From positions 806,001 through 870,000 of the forward strand of contig NZ_ACGK02000001.1 in NCBI RefSeq assembly GCF_000159235.2: a stretch of 64,000 bases of DNA, read 5' to 3'. A program made the translations under genes and the position numbers. The DNA is from Fannyhessea vaginae DSM 15829 (GTDB lineage: Bacteria > Actinomycetota > Coriobacteriia > Coriobacteriales > Atopobiaceae). The notes beneath the pieces were generated by a model. The model searched no databases. It was not told where the DNA came from and worked only from the letters and a program-made list of their open reading frames with translations. This document shows, piece by piece, positions 19,815 through 28,395 of the stretch (positions within the stretch are counted from its first letter, which is position 1; the number at the start of each line of letters is the position of its first letter).

Positions 19815-20070
19815 AGAATCCGCGGTGCCACCTTGAATTCGCGCATGCGCTTAAGCTCTGCGCGCACTTAAAGAATACCATCATATTCCCGACAACTTAC
19901 GCGTGTCTGACGTCACAGAATACTCTAGAGCTTACGTGCAAAACCCCAACTCTATTTGACTGCGCCCTCAGCGGTCCATTTGACAATTTGTTTCCAGCCT
20001 GATTCTCAGCATCGCAGACTCTCTGTATGGGCTTAAATTGCCGTTATCTCCGCATCAACGGTTTAGGTGC
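19815..20070 (-). promoter_or_regulatory. T-box riboswitch, tRNA-Trp specific, upstream of trpE
   Basis: Minus strand. The T-box core AAGGTGGCACCGCGG (19834-19820) matches the family consensus AGGGUGGNACCGCG. Upstream, TTGATGCGGAGATAA (5' side of the specifier domain) faces AAATGGACCGCTGAG: GCGG pairs with CCGC, GAUG/UGAG form the K-turn-like element, and the codon in the specifier position is UGG (19978-19976), i.e. Trp. AGAGAGTC and GATGCTGAGAATC resemble the AG bulge and distal loop. Uncharged tRNA-Trp would stabilise the antiterminator and switch on trpEGDCFBA. Confidence 0.88.
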
Positions 20071-20086
20071 TATTCGATTGATTCAT

Positions 20087-20115
20087 ATTAAAGACCCTGT
20101 TAGTGCTTTCGTCAA
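20087..20115 (-). promoter_or_regulatory. Putative trp operon promoter
   Basis: Minus-strand TTGACG (20115-20110), 17-nt spacer, TTTAAT (20092-20087). This places transcription start about 10 nt before the T-box stem I and gives a leader of roughly 470 nt. Confidence 0.6.
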
Positions 20116-20287
20116 CTAGTTTTCCAAATGGTAACAATTGCGCTTTTGTATACTCACATATATACGTTAAGTAATGGTTTTGTAGTACTGTTTACAGCGT
20201 CAGCAGAACTAAGCTAAACCTCTACCGAGCAACAATCTATATGTGAATGGATTTTTTTCGCGTTTTTCCTACAACACTACTCTTATA
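20116..20287. other. Intergenic stretch between divergent trp and rny promoters
   Basis: Together with the trp leader and the rny leader this makes a gene-free gap of about 900 nt (19607-20513). In this central part I see no coding potential and no further recognisable element; it is A+T-rich. Confidence 0.5.
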
Positions 20288-20316
20288 TTGACATCACCTC
20301 CATATAACCGTACTAT
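20288..20316 (+). promoter_or_regulatory. Putative rny promoter
   Basis: TTGACA (20288-20293), 17-nt spacer, TACTAT (20311-20316). Leaves an rny leader of about 190 nt. Near its end, GGGTTCCG TTA CGGATTCC (20464-20482) can fold into an 8-pair hairpin with one mismatch. Confidence 0.6.
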
Positions 20317-20513
20317 TAGATAGTCTTTTGAGATATTTCTCGCAGGTCACTATGACTGCGCTAACTTTGTTCGATTTGTTTTGATTATTAAATGCTGCCT
20401 TTTAACTGCAGTTTTATTATGTTTCGAATACTTGCTCTAGGCGAGATATGCCTCAAATGGCGGGTTCCGTTACGGATTCCTGAACTCATATTATTTTCAT
20501 TTGAGGAGTTTAT

Positions 20514-22079
20514 ATGGATCATATGGTTTTATTAGTGGTAGTTGGTCTAGTTTGTTTTGTTCTTGCAGCCTTGTGTGTTTATGCGTATCTCACTCATGTG
20601 GGTACTTCCAAACTTGAGCAGGTAAAACGCGACATTTCAGCAGCAGAGCAAAATGCTAATCGTATTATTCGCGACGCCGAACGCGAAGCAAAAACTACCA
20701 AGAAAACTGCACTTGTAGAAGCAAAAGAAGAAATTTATCAGCTCAAGCAAAAAGCAGAATCTGAAGAGAAGCAACGCAAGCGCGATTTGCAATCTATGGA
20801 AAATCGCATCATGCAACGCGAAGAAACGCTTGATAGAAGAAGCGAAACCCTCGATAAGAAAGAGCATCAACTCTCTAGTTTACAAGGTCAGCTTGATCGT
20901 AAAAAGCACGATGTAGACGAATTGTTTGTAAAACAAACTACTGAACTTGAAAGAATTTCAACGCTTACGCGTGATGAAGCTCACAATGAGCTGTTACAAA
21001 AAGTTCGTGAAAGTACGCTTAAAGAAGAAGCTCAGATTATTCGTGATTCCGAAGCACGCATTAAGTTTCAAACAGATAAAATGGCGCGCGAGATCATCTC
21101 TGTAGCAATTCAACGTTGCGCTGCTGATCAAGCTGGTGAAATTACGGTAACTACCGTTCACATACCATCAGACGATCTAAAAGGTCGTATTATTGGGCGC
21201 GAAGGACGCAATATTAGAACATTTGAACAGATTTCTGGTGTTTCTCTTGTTATTGATGACACTCCTGAAACTGTTGTTCTTTCTAGCTTTAGTCCCGTCC
21301 GCCGTGAAATTGCACGCGTTACCTTAGAGAATTTAATTGCCGATGGCCGCATTCATCCTGCACGTATTGAAGAGATGTTTAAAAAAGCTCAAAGTCAGGT
21401 TCGCGAGCAAGTTCAAGAAGCTGGTGAACAAGCTGCGTTTGATGTGGGTATTCATGACATGCATCCCGAGCTTATGCGCGTGTTAGGTGCGCTTAAATAT
21501 CGTACATCGTTTGGTCAAAATGTTTTGCAGCATTGTGTTCAGGTTGGAATTTTGTGCGGTATTATGGCTTCAGAACTTGGTTTTGAAACAGGCCCCGCAA
21601 AGCGTGCTGGTTTATTACATGATATTGGTAAAGCTATAGATCACGAGGTTGAGGGACCGCACGCTGTTATTGGTGCTGAGCTTTGCAGGCGCTATGGCGA
21701 AAAGCCCGAAGTTGTACATGCGGTTGAAGCTCACCATGCGGACATTGAACCTAAAACCGTACTCGATGTTTTAGTTCAAGCTGCAGACGCTATTTCTGCT
21801 GCACGTCCGGGTGCTCGTCGTGAGTCGGCTGAAAATTACATTAAACGTCTTGAAAAACTTGAAGAGATTTCTAACGCTCATGAAGGTGTTGCTCGTACCT
21901 ATGCTATGCAAGCAGGTAGAGAGCTCCATGTTATGGTTGAGCCCGAAAAAATCTCTGACGCTGCGGCTACTGTTCTTGCTCATGATATTGCAAAACAGAT
22001 TGAAGAAGAGATGGAGTATCCCGGACAGGTTCGCGTAGTTGTTATTCGTGAATCACGTGCATATGATATTGCAAAATAA
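20514..22079 (+). CDS. rny: Ribonuclease Y
   Basis: Membrane-anchored endoribonuclease initiating mRNA decay. An N-terminal TM helix (about 4-25, LLVVVGLVCFVLAALCVYAY) precedes a long charged coiled coil (30-190). A KH domain (GRIIGREGRNIRTFEQISGV) and an HD domain (HDIGKAID, with AHHADIEP) follow. 521 residues is the standard length. GAGGAG lies 6 nt upstream of the ATG. In Bacillus rny lies beside ymdB and spoVS; here a GHKL ATPase takes the ymdB position. Confidence 0.97.
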   Translation: MDHMVLLVVVGLVCFVLAALCVYAYLTHVGTSKLEQVKRDISAAEQNANRIIRDAEREAKTTKKTALVEAKEEIYQLKQKAESEEKQRKRDLQSMENRIMQREETLDRRSETLDKKEHQLSSLQGQLDRKKHDVDELFVKQTTELERISTLTRDEAHNELLQKVRESTLKEEAQIIRDSEARIKFQTDKMAREIISVAIQRCAADQAGEITVTTVHIPSDDLKGRIIGREGRNIRTFEQISGVSLVIDDTPETVVLSSFSPVRREIARVTLENLIADGRIHPARIEEMFKKAQSQVREQVQEAGEQAAFDVGIHDMHPELMRVLGALKYRTSFGQNVLQHCVQVGILCGIMASELGFETGPAKRAGLLHDIGKAIDHEVEGPHAVIGAELCRRYGEKPEVVHAVEAHHADIEPKTVLDVLVQAADAISAARPGARRESAENYIKRLEKLEEISNAHEGVARTYAMQAGRELHVMVEPEKISDAAATVLAHDIAKQIEEEMEYPGQVRVVVIRESRAYDIAK

Positions 22080-22080
22080 A

Positions 22081-22114
22081 ATTTGGCGCGACGCATCTGC
22101 CGCGCCAAATTTTT
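22081..22114 (+). terminator. Strong intrinsic terminator after rny
   Basis: Perfect 10-bp stem ATTTGGCGCG / CGCGCCAAAT with a 10-nt loop and a TTTT tail, beginning 2 nt after the rny stop codon. The next gene must be transcribed by read-through or its own promoter. Confidence 0.93.
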
Positions 22115-22178
22115 ATCTTTATTTTTATATCTGTACCTGCTCATACGTCAAAATACGTTGTGGAAACTGAGTGTTATT

Positions 22179-23309
22179 ATGAGTGAACCACATAAAGATA
22201 TGAAAGATTTTCTCGATAGCGTAGCCCCACAAAGCAATCTTCGTGTTGAAGAAAAGCTCGGATGTGGTTTTGTTCGCCTACGTATTAGAGAAGCAGAGCG
22301 CAGGCAGGCACAACAGGATATTCGTTGCGTAGAAGATATTGTTATTGAGCTTCTTCGTAACAGTCGTGATGCTGGTGCTCATCATATTTTTGTTGCCACT
22401 ACCAAGCAGGATACTATACGTACCATAACTGTTTTAGATGATGGGGTGGGCATTCCGCAATCCATGCATGACAAGATTTTTGAAGCCCGCGTTACTTCCA
22501 AGCTCGATAGCGTTCACAGTGACCACTGGGGGATTCATGGTAGAGGAATGGCGCTTTACGCCATCAAAGAGCAAGCACAGCAGGCTTATGTTGCATCTTC
22601 TCTGCCAGGTCTTGGCACAGCGCTTGTCGTACGGGTTAACACCGATAAGGTTACCGAAAAGCGCGATCAATCAAGTCGGCCGCTCTATCATGCACTTAAA
22701 CAAGATTCGGGCGATACCCAATCTAGAACTCAAATAAAACAAGCGCCTACATCTGATTTTGAACTGGTGGGGCCGCATAATATTATTCGCACCTGCTGTG
22801 ATTTTGCTCTTCGTGAGTCAAAAAATTGTGAAGTTTATTTAGGGACGCCTACCGAAATCATTGCCACGCTCTATACATTGGTATCTAAACGTACGGATGT
22901 ACAAGACTTTTTGTTTGCTGATAGTTTAGATTCCCTTCCCATTATTGATCGTTTTTTTGCAGCAAGCGATTCACATGAGCTTATGGATGTAGCTCATCAT
23001 TGTGCACTTGAAGTATCAGAACGAAATATACATCGCATTTTATCTGGCCATATTAAGCCAGTAAAATCACTTAGTTCGTATTTTCGTAAAACTCATCAAA
23101 GTACGCCTGCTCCCATTAACATCTATGATACCAAACGGGCTGTACACTTAACGCCTGAGGATAAAGCTCTGTTTGCGCGCAATTTGTCTTCAACATTTGA
23201 TAAACTAGCGCAAAAATACTACATTGGCTTGGTGCGTGAGCCGTCAATCGTTATGCGAAATAATAAGATTATTGTGACGTTTGACTACGACGAATCAGAT
23301 TTCGTATAA
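22179..23309 (+). CDS. GHKL-fold ATP-binding protein of unknown function
   Basis: An N-terminal HATPase_c (Hsp90/MutL/histidine-kinase type) domain is clear: N box ELLRNSRDAG (about residues 57-66), G1 box LDDGVGIP (86-93) and G2 box WGIHGRGMAL (117-126). It lacks a histidine-kinase dimerisation helix with phospho-His and any HSP90 middle domain. The C-terminal 220 residues are unfamiliar, with a helical region around 240-300. Start at 22179 leaves 376 residues; the longer frame to 22083 would read through the rny terminator. No strong SD is seen. Its place between rny and spoVS suggests a conserved partnership. Function not assigned. Confidence 0.82.
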   Translation: MSEPHKDMKDFLDSVAPQSNLRVEEKLGCGFVRLRIREAERRQAQQDIRCVEDIVIELLRNSRDAGAHHIFVATTKQDTIRTITVLDDGVGIPQSMHDKIFEARVTSKLDSVHSDHWGIHGRGMALYAIKEQAQQAYVASSLPGLGTALVVRVNTDKVTEKRDQSSRPLYHALKQDSGDTQSRTQIKQAPTSDFELVGPHNIIRTCCDFALRESKNCEVYLGTPTEIIATLYTLVSKRTDVQDFLFADSLDSLPIIDRFFAASDSHELMDVAHHCALEVSERNIHRILSGHIKPVKSLSSYFRKTHQSTPAPINIYDTKRAVHLTPEDKALFARNLSSTFDKLAQKYYIGLVREPSIVMRNNKIIVTFDYDESDFV

Positions 23310-23401
23310 TTTTGAAATATATCGTGCATTACCTGCTTAAATTCGCTAAACTACTATACGTGTGTTTATAGTTTATCTGATGTATAAATGGAGTCTCATC
23401 T

Positions 23402-23686
23402 ATGGAATTTCTTAAGATCTCAACCAAATCGTCTCCTGCTTCTATTGCAGGCGCCATAGCAGGCATGGTAAAAGATGGTGTTCCTGTAAATCTGCAGGCA
23501 GTTGGTGCGGGAGCAGTTAATCAAGCAATTAAAGCAGTTGCAATTGCGCGAGGTTTTTTAATTCCTGTTGGTCTAGATATTTCATGTTCTCCTACCTTTG
23601 CAGATATTAACATAGAAGGTCACGACCGCACCGCTATAAAAATTGCCGTTTTGGTGCACCATATATCACAAAATACTACACTTTAA
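23402..23686 (+). CDS. spoVS: Stage V sporulation protein S family (SpoVS, Alba-like)
   Basis: 94 residues, nearly colinear with Bacillus SpoVS: MEFLKISTKSSPASIAGAIA, the core GAGAVNQAIKAVAIARGFL, and DINIEGHDRTAIKIAV. The fold is Alba-like, so nucleic-acid binding is plausible. In Bacillus it affects sporulation and septation; this organism class does not sporulate, so a general role in chromosome or RNA handling is likelier. ATGGAG lies 9 nt upstream of the ATG. Gene order rny-X-spoVS-miaB resembles Bacillus. Confidence 0.95.
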   Translation: MEFLKISTKSSPASIAGAIAGMVKDGVPVNLQAVGAGAVNQAIKAVAIARGFLIPVGLDISCSPTFADINIEGHDRTAIKIAVLVHHISQNTTL

Positions 23687-23748
23687 CAATCAAGTATTTA
23701 CACGCCTTATAGTCGAACAATATATTATTAAGAAAATTTTAGTTCCTC

Positions 23749-23767
23749 GGTGATGTTCACTATCACC
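23749..23767 (+). repeat. Small inverted repeat upstream of miaB
   Basis: GGTGAT gttcact ATCACC, perfect 6-bp arms, about 55 nt before the miaB start. Could be an operator or a leader hairpin; nothing more can be said. Confidence 0.3.
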
Positions 23768-23821
23768 TTATGTTACAAACACATGTAACGAGTCTTCAAA
23801 GCTTCAATGGAAAGGAATTTT

Positions 23822-25189
23822 GTGGCTAGAGCAAGCAAATTAGTAGGGAAAACGTATCTTATCAAAACCTTTGGTTGTCAGATGAACCTTCATGACTCTG
23901 AGCGCGTTGCCGGTCTTTTAGACGATTGTGGAGCAAATGAAGTCGCCACGTTTGAAGAAGCTGATATCGTTATTTTTATGACCTGCTCGGTTAGAGAAAA
24001 AGCCGATACACATTTGTATGGCGCAGTTTCTAATTTGGTAACGCTTCCACCTTCGCCGTGCGGTAAGCGCGTAATTGCTGTTGGAGGTTGTATTGCTCAG
24101 CGTGACGGCGCTAAGTTACGTGAACATGTTCCAAATGTTGATGTTGTCTTTGGAACCTCTGCACTTGCAAGCGTGCCCGAGCTTTTATGTGAAGCCTTTG
24201 AAAGCAACGATGACGAAGTATTTGTAGACACCATTGAGAAAAATCGCGGATTTTCAACTGATCTACCTTCAAAACGTGACCAAAGCTTTCATGCGTGGGT
24301 ACCTATTATGACCGGCTGCAATAATTTCTGTACATTTTGTATTGTGCCATATGTACGTGGCCGTGAACGTAGTCGTGTTCTTGAACGCGTTGTTGATGAA
24401 GTTCGTCGTCTTAAAGATGATGGAGTTCGTGAAGTAACGCTTCTTGGACAAAATGTTAATTCCTATGGTAGAGATCTTTATAAAAAACCTTGTTTTGCAG
24501 AGCTTTTAAGAAAAGTGGGGGAGGTAGGCATCGAGCGTATTCGCTTTACGTCTTCTAATCCTAAGGATCTTTCTGACGAAACGATCGCAGCCATGGCCGA
24601 AACACCTGCTGTTATGCCACAGCTTCACCTAGCAGTTCAGAGTGGATCAACTCGAATACTTAAAGCTATGCACCGAAGCTATACCCGTGAGAAGTATTTA
24701 GAGGTTATTGACCATCTTAAGAGCGCAATGCCCGATATTGCACTTTCAACTGATATTATCGTTGGCTTTCCAGGAGAGACCGAAGAAGACTTCGAAGAAA
24801 CCTTATCACTTGTGCGTGAAGTTGAATACAGTTCTGCGTTTACTTTTATCTATTCAAAACGTCCTGGTACCCCTGCTGCAAATATAGAAGATACCACACC
24901 ACATGAAGTTATTCAGCAACGTTTTAATCGCTTAACTGATCTTATTGAAGAACTTGCTTATAAAGCAAATCAAAAGGAACTGCATACCTTAGTTACCTCG
25001 CTTGTCGAAGGTACATCAAAAAAGGATTCCCACGTTTTGGTTGGACATAGTCCAAAAAACCAAACTGTTCTTTTCTCGCTTCCCAAAGACGCGTCAGCTC
25101 AAGACTATATTGGCAAAATGTGTGAAGTCTATGTCGAAGAAGCAAAAACTTGGTATTTGCGCGGTAAACTCACAGGTCAGCCTAGGTGA
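23822..25189 (+). CDS. miaB: tRNA-2-methylthio-N6-dimethylallyladenosine synthase MiaB
   Basis: Radical-SAM enzyme adding the methylthio group at A37 of tRNAs. It starts near YLIKTFGCQMNLHDSERVAG (UPF0004 domain), has the SAM cluster CNNFCTFCIVPYVRGRE, HLAVQSGSTRILKAMHR, and a C-terminal TRAM domain. The GTG at 23822 is preferred: AAAGGA lies 5 nt upstream. The ATG at 23807 has no SD. miaA, which supplies the dimethylallyl substrate group, starts 6 nt after the stop. Confidence 0.95.
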   Translation: MARASKLVGKTYLIKTFGCQMNLHDSERVAGLLDDCGANEVATFEEADIVIFMTCSVREKADTHLYGAVSNLVTLPPSPCGKRVIAVGGCIAQRDGAKLREHVPNVDVVFGTSALASVPELLCEAFESNDDEVFVDTIEKNRGFSTDLPSKRDQSFHAWVPIMTGCNNFCTFCIVPYVRGRERSRVLERVVDEVRRLKDDGVREVTLLGQNVNSYGRDLYKKPCFAELLRKVGEVGIERIRFTSSNPKDLSDETIAAMAETPAVMPQLHLAVQSGSTRILKAMHRSYTREKYLEVIDHLKSAMPDIALSTDIIVGFPGETEEDFEETLSLVREVEYSSAFTFIYSKRPGTPAANIEDTTPHEVIQQRFNRLTDLIEELAYKANQKELHTLVTSLVEGTSKKDSHVLVGHSPKNQTVLFSLPKDASAQDYIGKMCEVYVEEAKTWYLRGKLTGQPR

Positions 25190-25195
25190 TGATCT

Positions 25196-26113
25196 ATGGC
25201 GTCTCCCATTATTGCCATTGTTGGTCCAACTGCCTCAGGTAAATCATCACTGGCCGACACGCTTGCGCTCCATTTTAATACCCATGTTATCTCTGTTGAT
25301 GCACTACAAATTTATAAGGGTATGAATATCGGCGTTGCCAAACTGCCGCCAGAAGAGCGCAAAGCTAAGCTTGACATGGTTGACTGTGCCGAACTTGAAG
25401 AAACATATTCAGTCCAACGTTTTCAACAAGAAGCACGCACGTGTGTGGAATCGCTTCGTATACATCATAAACAGGTAATTTTATGTGGGGGAACAGGGCT
25501 TTATCTCAATGCAGTTATAGATGATATGCACTTTCCTCAAGGCTCTTTTGAAAATCCTCAAAGACACTACTATGAATCTCTCGTTGAGGTTGAGGGTTCT
25601 GATTTTGTTTTTAAGCTTTTATGCAAACGCGACCCAGCATCTGCTGCGCTCATTCATCCTCATAATGTTCGTCGTGTTATTCGCGCGCTTGAAATGCTCG
25701 ATGATGGTATTTCCTACGCTGAACATGTAAAGGGATTACAGCGTTTGAAACCATTCTATACGGCACGTATATATGGACTTTCCTGGCCTCGTGAAGAGCT
25801 GTACAGCCGTATTGAAAAGCGTGTTGACGCTATGATTGAACAAGGCCTTGTTGATGAAGTGGTTCGTCTCAAAGCACGCGGGCTCCAGCAGAGCAAAACG
25901 GCATCGCAGGCAATAGGCTATCAAGAGATTTTGTCCTATTTAGACGGAACTTATTCACTTGAAATGGCTGTTGACCTGATAAAACGCCGTACGCGTCATT
26001 ATGCAAAGCGCCAAATCTCGTGGTTTTCCCGTGATCCGCGAGTTGAGTGGCTCGATTGTACAACGCAATCTTTAGATGATATGTGTCACAAAATTATTAA
26101 CGATATAAGCTAA
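25196..26113 (+). CDS. miaA: tRNA dimethylallyltransferase MiaA
   Basis: Transfers the dimethylallyl group to A37 of UNN-reading tRNAs. P-loop IVGPTASGKSSLAD at the N-terminus, HVISVDALQIYKGMNIGVAK, CGGTGLYLNAV and a C-terminal KRRTRHYAKRQISWFSRDP. 305 residues is usual. The substrate made here is the direct substrate of MiaB upstream, so miaB-miaA form a two-step modification operon. hflX follows 9 nt later. Confidence 0.97.
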   Translation: MASPIIAIVGPTASGKSSLADTLALHFNTHVISVDALQIYKGMNIGVAKLPPEERKAKLDMVDCAELEETYSVQRFQQEARTCVESLRIHHKQVILCGGTGLYLNAVIDDMHFPQGSFENPQRHYYESLVEVEGSDFVFKLLCKRDPASAALIHPHNVRRVIRALEMLDDGISYAEHVKGLQRLKPFYTARIYGLSWPREELYSRIEKRVDAMIEQGLVDEVVRLKARGLQQSKTASQAIGYQEILSYLDGTYSLEMAVDLIKRRTRHYAKRQISWFSRDPRVEWLDCTTQSLDDMCHKIINDIS

Positions 26114-26122
26114 GAAGATTAT

Positions 26123-27508
26123 ATGGCTCGATTTTCATTTTATAACCCACATGAAAACAGTTCGCGCGCTCTTGTTGTTGCAGTTGAAACACCATCGGCT
26201 GCCTGTGATTTTACGACGCAAGAAAGTTTATCAGAACTTTCACATTTGGCAGAAACACTTAACATTACAACTGTTGGTAAGCTTGTCCAAAAGCTCGTTG
26301 CGCCTGTACACTCAACCTATATTGGTTCAGGTAAATTGCTCGAGCTTAAACATATGGCACAATCATTAATGTGCGATTTTATAATTTTTGATGATGAACT
26401 GAGCCCGTCTCAACAAAGTAATATTTGCCATGCTGTTGGAAAATCGTTTCAAGTTATTGATCGCTGTTCGCTTATCTTAGATATTTTTGCAGCTCATGCC
26501 ACTACTAAGGAAGGCAAACTTCAAGTTAAGCTTGCGCATATGCAATATATGCTTCCTCGCCTTAAAGGAATGTGGAGCCATCTATTAGGCGAACAAACCC
26601 GTGGTGGTATAGGATCACGGTTTGGTCAAGGCGAAAGCCAGCTCGAAATCGATAGACGCCTTTCACGCGAAAAAATAGCCCATGTTAAACAGCAGCTTGC
26701 AGCATTAGAGATACAGCGCAAGGTGCAACGCAGTATTCGCTCATCTTCACCTTTGTATAAAATTGCACTCGTTGGATACACGAATGCAGGTAAGTCTACC
26801 TTGCTCAACCGAATAAGCCATTCTTCAACCTACGTAAAAGATGAATTATTTGCAACTTTAGACTCAACAACGCGTTCGATTACCCTTCCTGACACTCGTC
26901 GTGCAGTACTGAGCGATACGGTAGGTTTTATACAAAAATTACCCACTGAACTCATAGATGCATTCAAATCTACCTTGCTTGATGTTGTTTCAGCCGATCT
27001 CCTACTGTGCGTTGTAGATGTTTCATCTGCTCATGCAGAAAAGGAAATGAATGTGGTTCTCTCTATTCTCAACGACATTGGTGCAGGCTCAATCCCATAT
27101 CTTATAGTGGCTAATAAAATCGATCGTATTGCATCAAACTCTTATGCTCACGCAAGCGAGCATGAAGTATCTCCATGTGTAGAGTATCTCACTCCTTCAA
27201 ATTCATCTAGTGCTCACACGCAGCCCAACGAGCTTGCATTATTCAATTCAATAGACCCCACTAATGTCGCTTATATCTCTGCCGAAACAGGACAGGGGAT
27301 AGAAACACTATTACAAATGATTTCTCATAAACTTATGAGCCAAGAGACATATATGGTTTTACATGTTGCGTACAAGGATTCTTCGTTTATTTCTTTAATT
27401 CATACGTATGGTAGAGTAGTACATGAAACGTATGACGAACAAGGTACTCAGCTTTGCGTATATGTTCCTCGTAAGCTTGTAGAGCGGCTTAAACCTTTTG
27501 AATTGTAA
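26123..27508 (+). CDS. hflX: Ribosome-splitting GTPase HflX
   Basis: Stress-related GTPase that binds 50S/70S ribosomes. The N-terminal HflX domain has YIGSGKLLELK and DDELSPSQQSN; the glycine-rich GGIGSRFGQGESQLE segment and a coiled helix follow, then the G domain: P-loop VGYTNAGKSTLLNR, DTVGFI and NKID. A Ser/His-rich insertion of about 35 residues follows NKID (about 340-375). 461 residues. A miaA-hflX order is common. It ends only 4 nt from the convergent gene on the other strand. Confidence 0.95.
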   Translation: MARFSFYNPHENSSRALVVAVETPSAACDFTTQESLSELSHLAETLNITTVGKLVQKLVAPVHSTYIGSGKLLELKHMAQSLMCDFIIFDDELSPSQQSNICHAVGKSFQVIDRCSLILDIFAAHATTKEGKLQVKLAHMQYMLPRLKGMWSHLLGEQTRGGIGSRFGQGESQLEIDRRLSREKIAHVKQQLAALEIQRKVQRSIRSSSPLYKIALVGYTNAGKSTLLNRISHSSTYVKDELFATLDSTTRSITLPDTRRAVLSDTVGFIQKLPTELIDAFKSTLLDVVSADLLLCVVDVSSAHAEKEMNVVLSILNDIGAGSIPYLIVANKIDRIASNSYAHASEHEVSPCVEYLTPSNSSSAHTQPNELALFNSIDPTNVAYISAETGQGIETLLQMISHKLMSQETYMVLHVAYKDSSFISLIHTYGRVVHETYDEQGTQLCVYVPRKLVERLKPFEL

Positions 27509-27512
27509 GTTT

Positions 27513-28391
27513 TTATGCGCTCCGACTCATACATAAAAATATAAGGACACATAAAAGCGGTTGATGAAGCACATATATTTGTAACGAGTGTCTTCCCATG
27601 AGTGCAAGAAGATTTTTAACAAATGTTAAACCGTAAAAAAGCAACGCACCGGGGGAGCAATGAGCAAGCGTAACTGACTCTTTGCACCTCCGCGCCGTTT
27701 GTAATGTCATCATATACGATTTGCTTAACCATCCTGCTAAAGCGCCGCCACTATATAAGAACAGATACGGAAAAATGGGGTAGTAATCACCTGATTGAAA
27801 ATAGCTCGGAGCAAACCCAAATGCTGCAGTAATGTATGAGGAATATAAGTATGCAGGTAAACGCCACGTATACTGAAAGAAGCTTATATATCCGTGCGGT
27901 ATATGATACGTGATTCCAAAGAGGCCAAGCATAACACAAAGCAAAATAAAAGTACCTACGTTGCCCGTAAACGAAGGCACAACTGCGCTCAGTTTTACGA
28001 ATGCAGCTGTTTTAACAACACGTAAAAGCATGTATGATACAAGCGTAACAACAGCTGTTGACATACCTAAACAAAAAATTATGCCGAAATTAATAGGAAT
28101 ATCCACAGCCACTAAAGTTGTCACTACATAAATCATGAAAGCGCATACAAGATAAACAATACAGCGTTTGATCTTATGCACTGAGTATGAGCACATCATA
28201 CCTGCAAGAAAAATAAACACCCATGCGATACTGTTACGCCATAGATCAATATAGGGAAAAACAAACCAGGTAAGCGATACACCATACAGCGATACCAGGT
28301 CATAAGACGCATGAAAAGCAATCATAGATACGAGTGAAAAACCTCGTATTACATCAAAAGCTTCTATGCGTTGAGAACCATGCACGCGCAC
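27513..28391 (-). CDS. DUF1624 / heparan-alpha-glucosaminide N-acetyltransferase-like membrane protein
   Basis: It starts RIEAFDVIRGFSLVSMIAFHASYDL, the hallmark of the HGSNAT_cat/DUF1624 family: a conserved Asp-x-x-Arg-Gly and a His in TM1. About seven to eight hydrophobic segments follow, ending LMGRHSLQIYVLHQPLL, also typical. Family members are predicted to move acyl groups across or at the membrane; substrate unknown. It starts 4 nt after the lexA stop, so it is likely co-transcribed with lexA and thereby DNA-damage inducible. 292 residues. Confidence 0.8.
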   Translation of the reverse strand: MRVHGSQRIEAFDVIRGFSLVSMIAFHASYDLVSLYGVSLTWFVFPYIDLWRNSIAWVFIFLAGMMCSYSVHKIKRCIVYLVCAFMIYVVTTLVAVDIPINFGIIFCLGMSTAVVTLVSYMLLRVVKTAAFVKLSAVVPSFTGNVGTFILLCVMLGLFGITYHIPHGYISFFQYTWRLPAYLYSSYITAAFGFAPSYFQSGDYYPIFPYLFLYSGGALAGWLSKSYMMTLQTARRCKESVTLAHCSPGALLFYGLTFVKNLLALMGRHSLQIYVLHQPLLCVLIFLCMSRSA

Positions 28392-28395
28392 GCCT

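Noticed and set aside
22083..22178. Longer start for the GHKL ATPase
   Set aside because: It would translate through the rny terminator stem.
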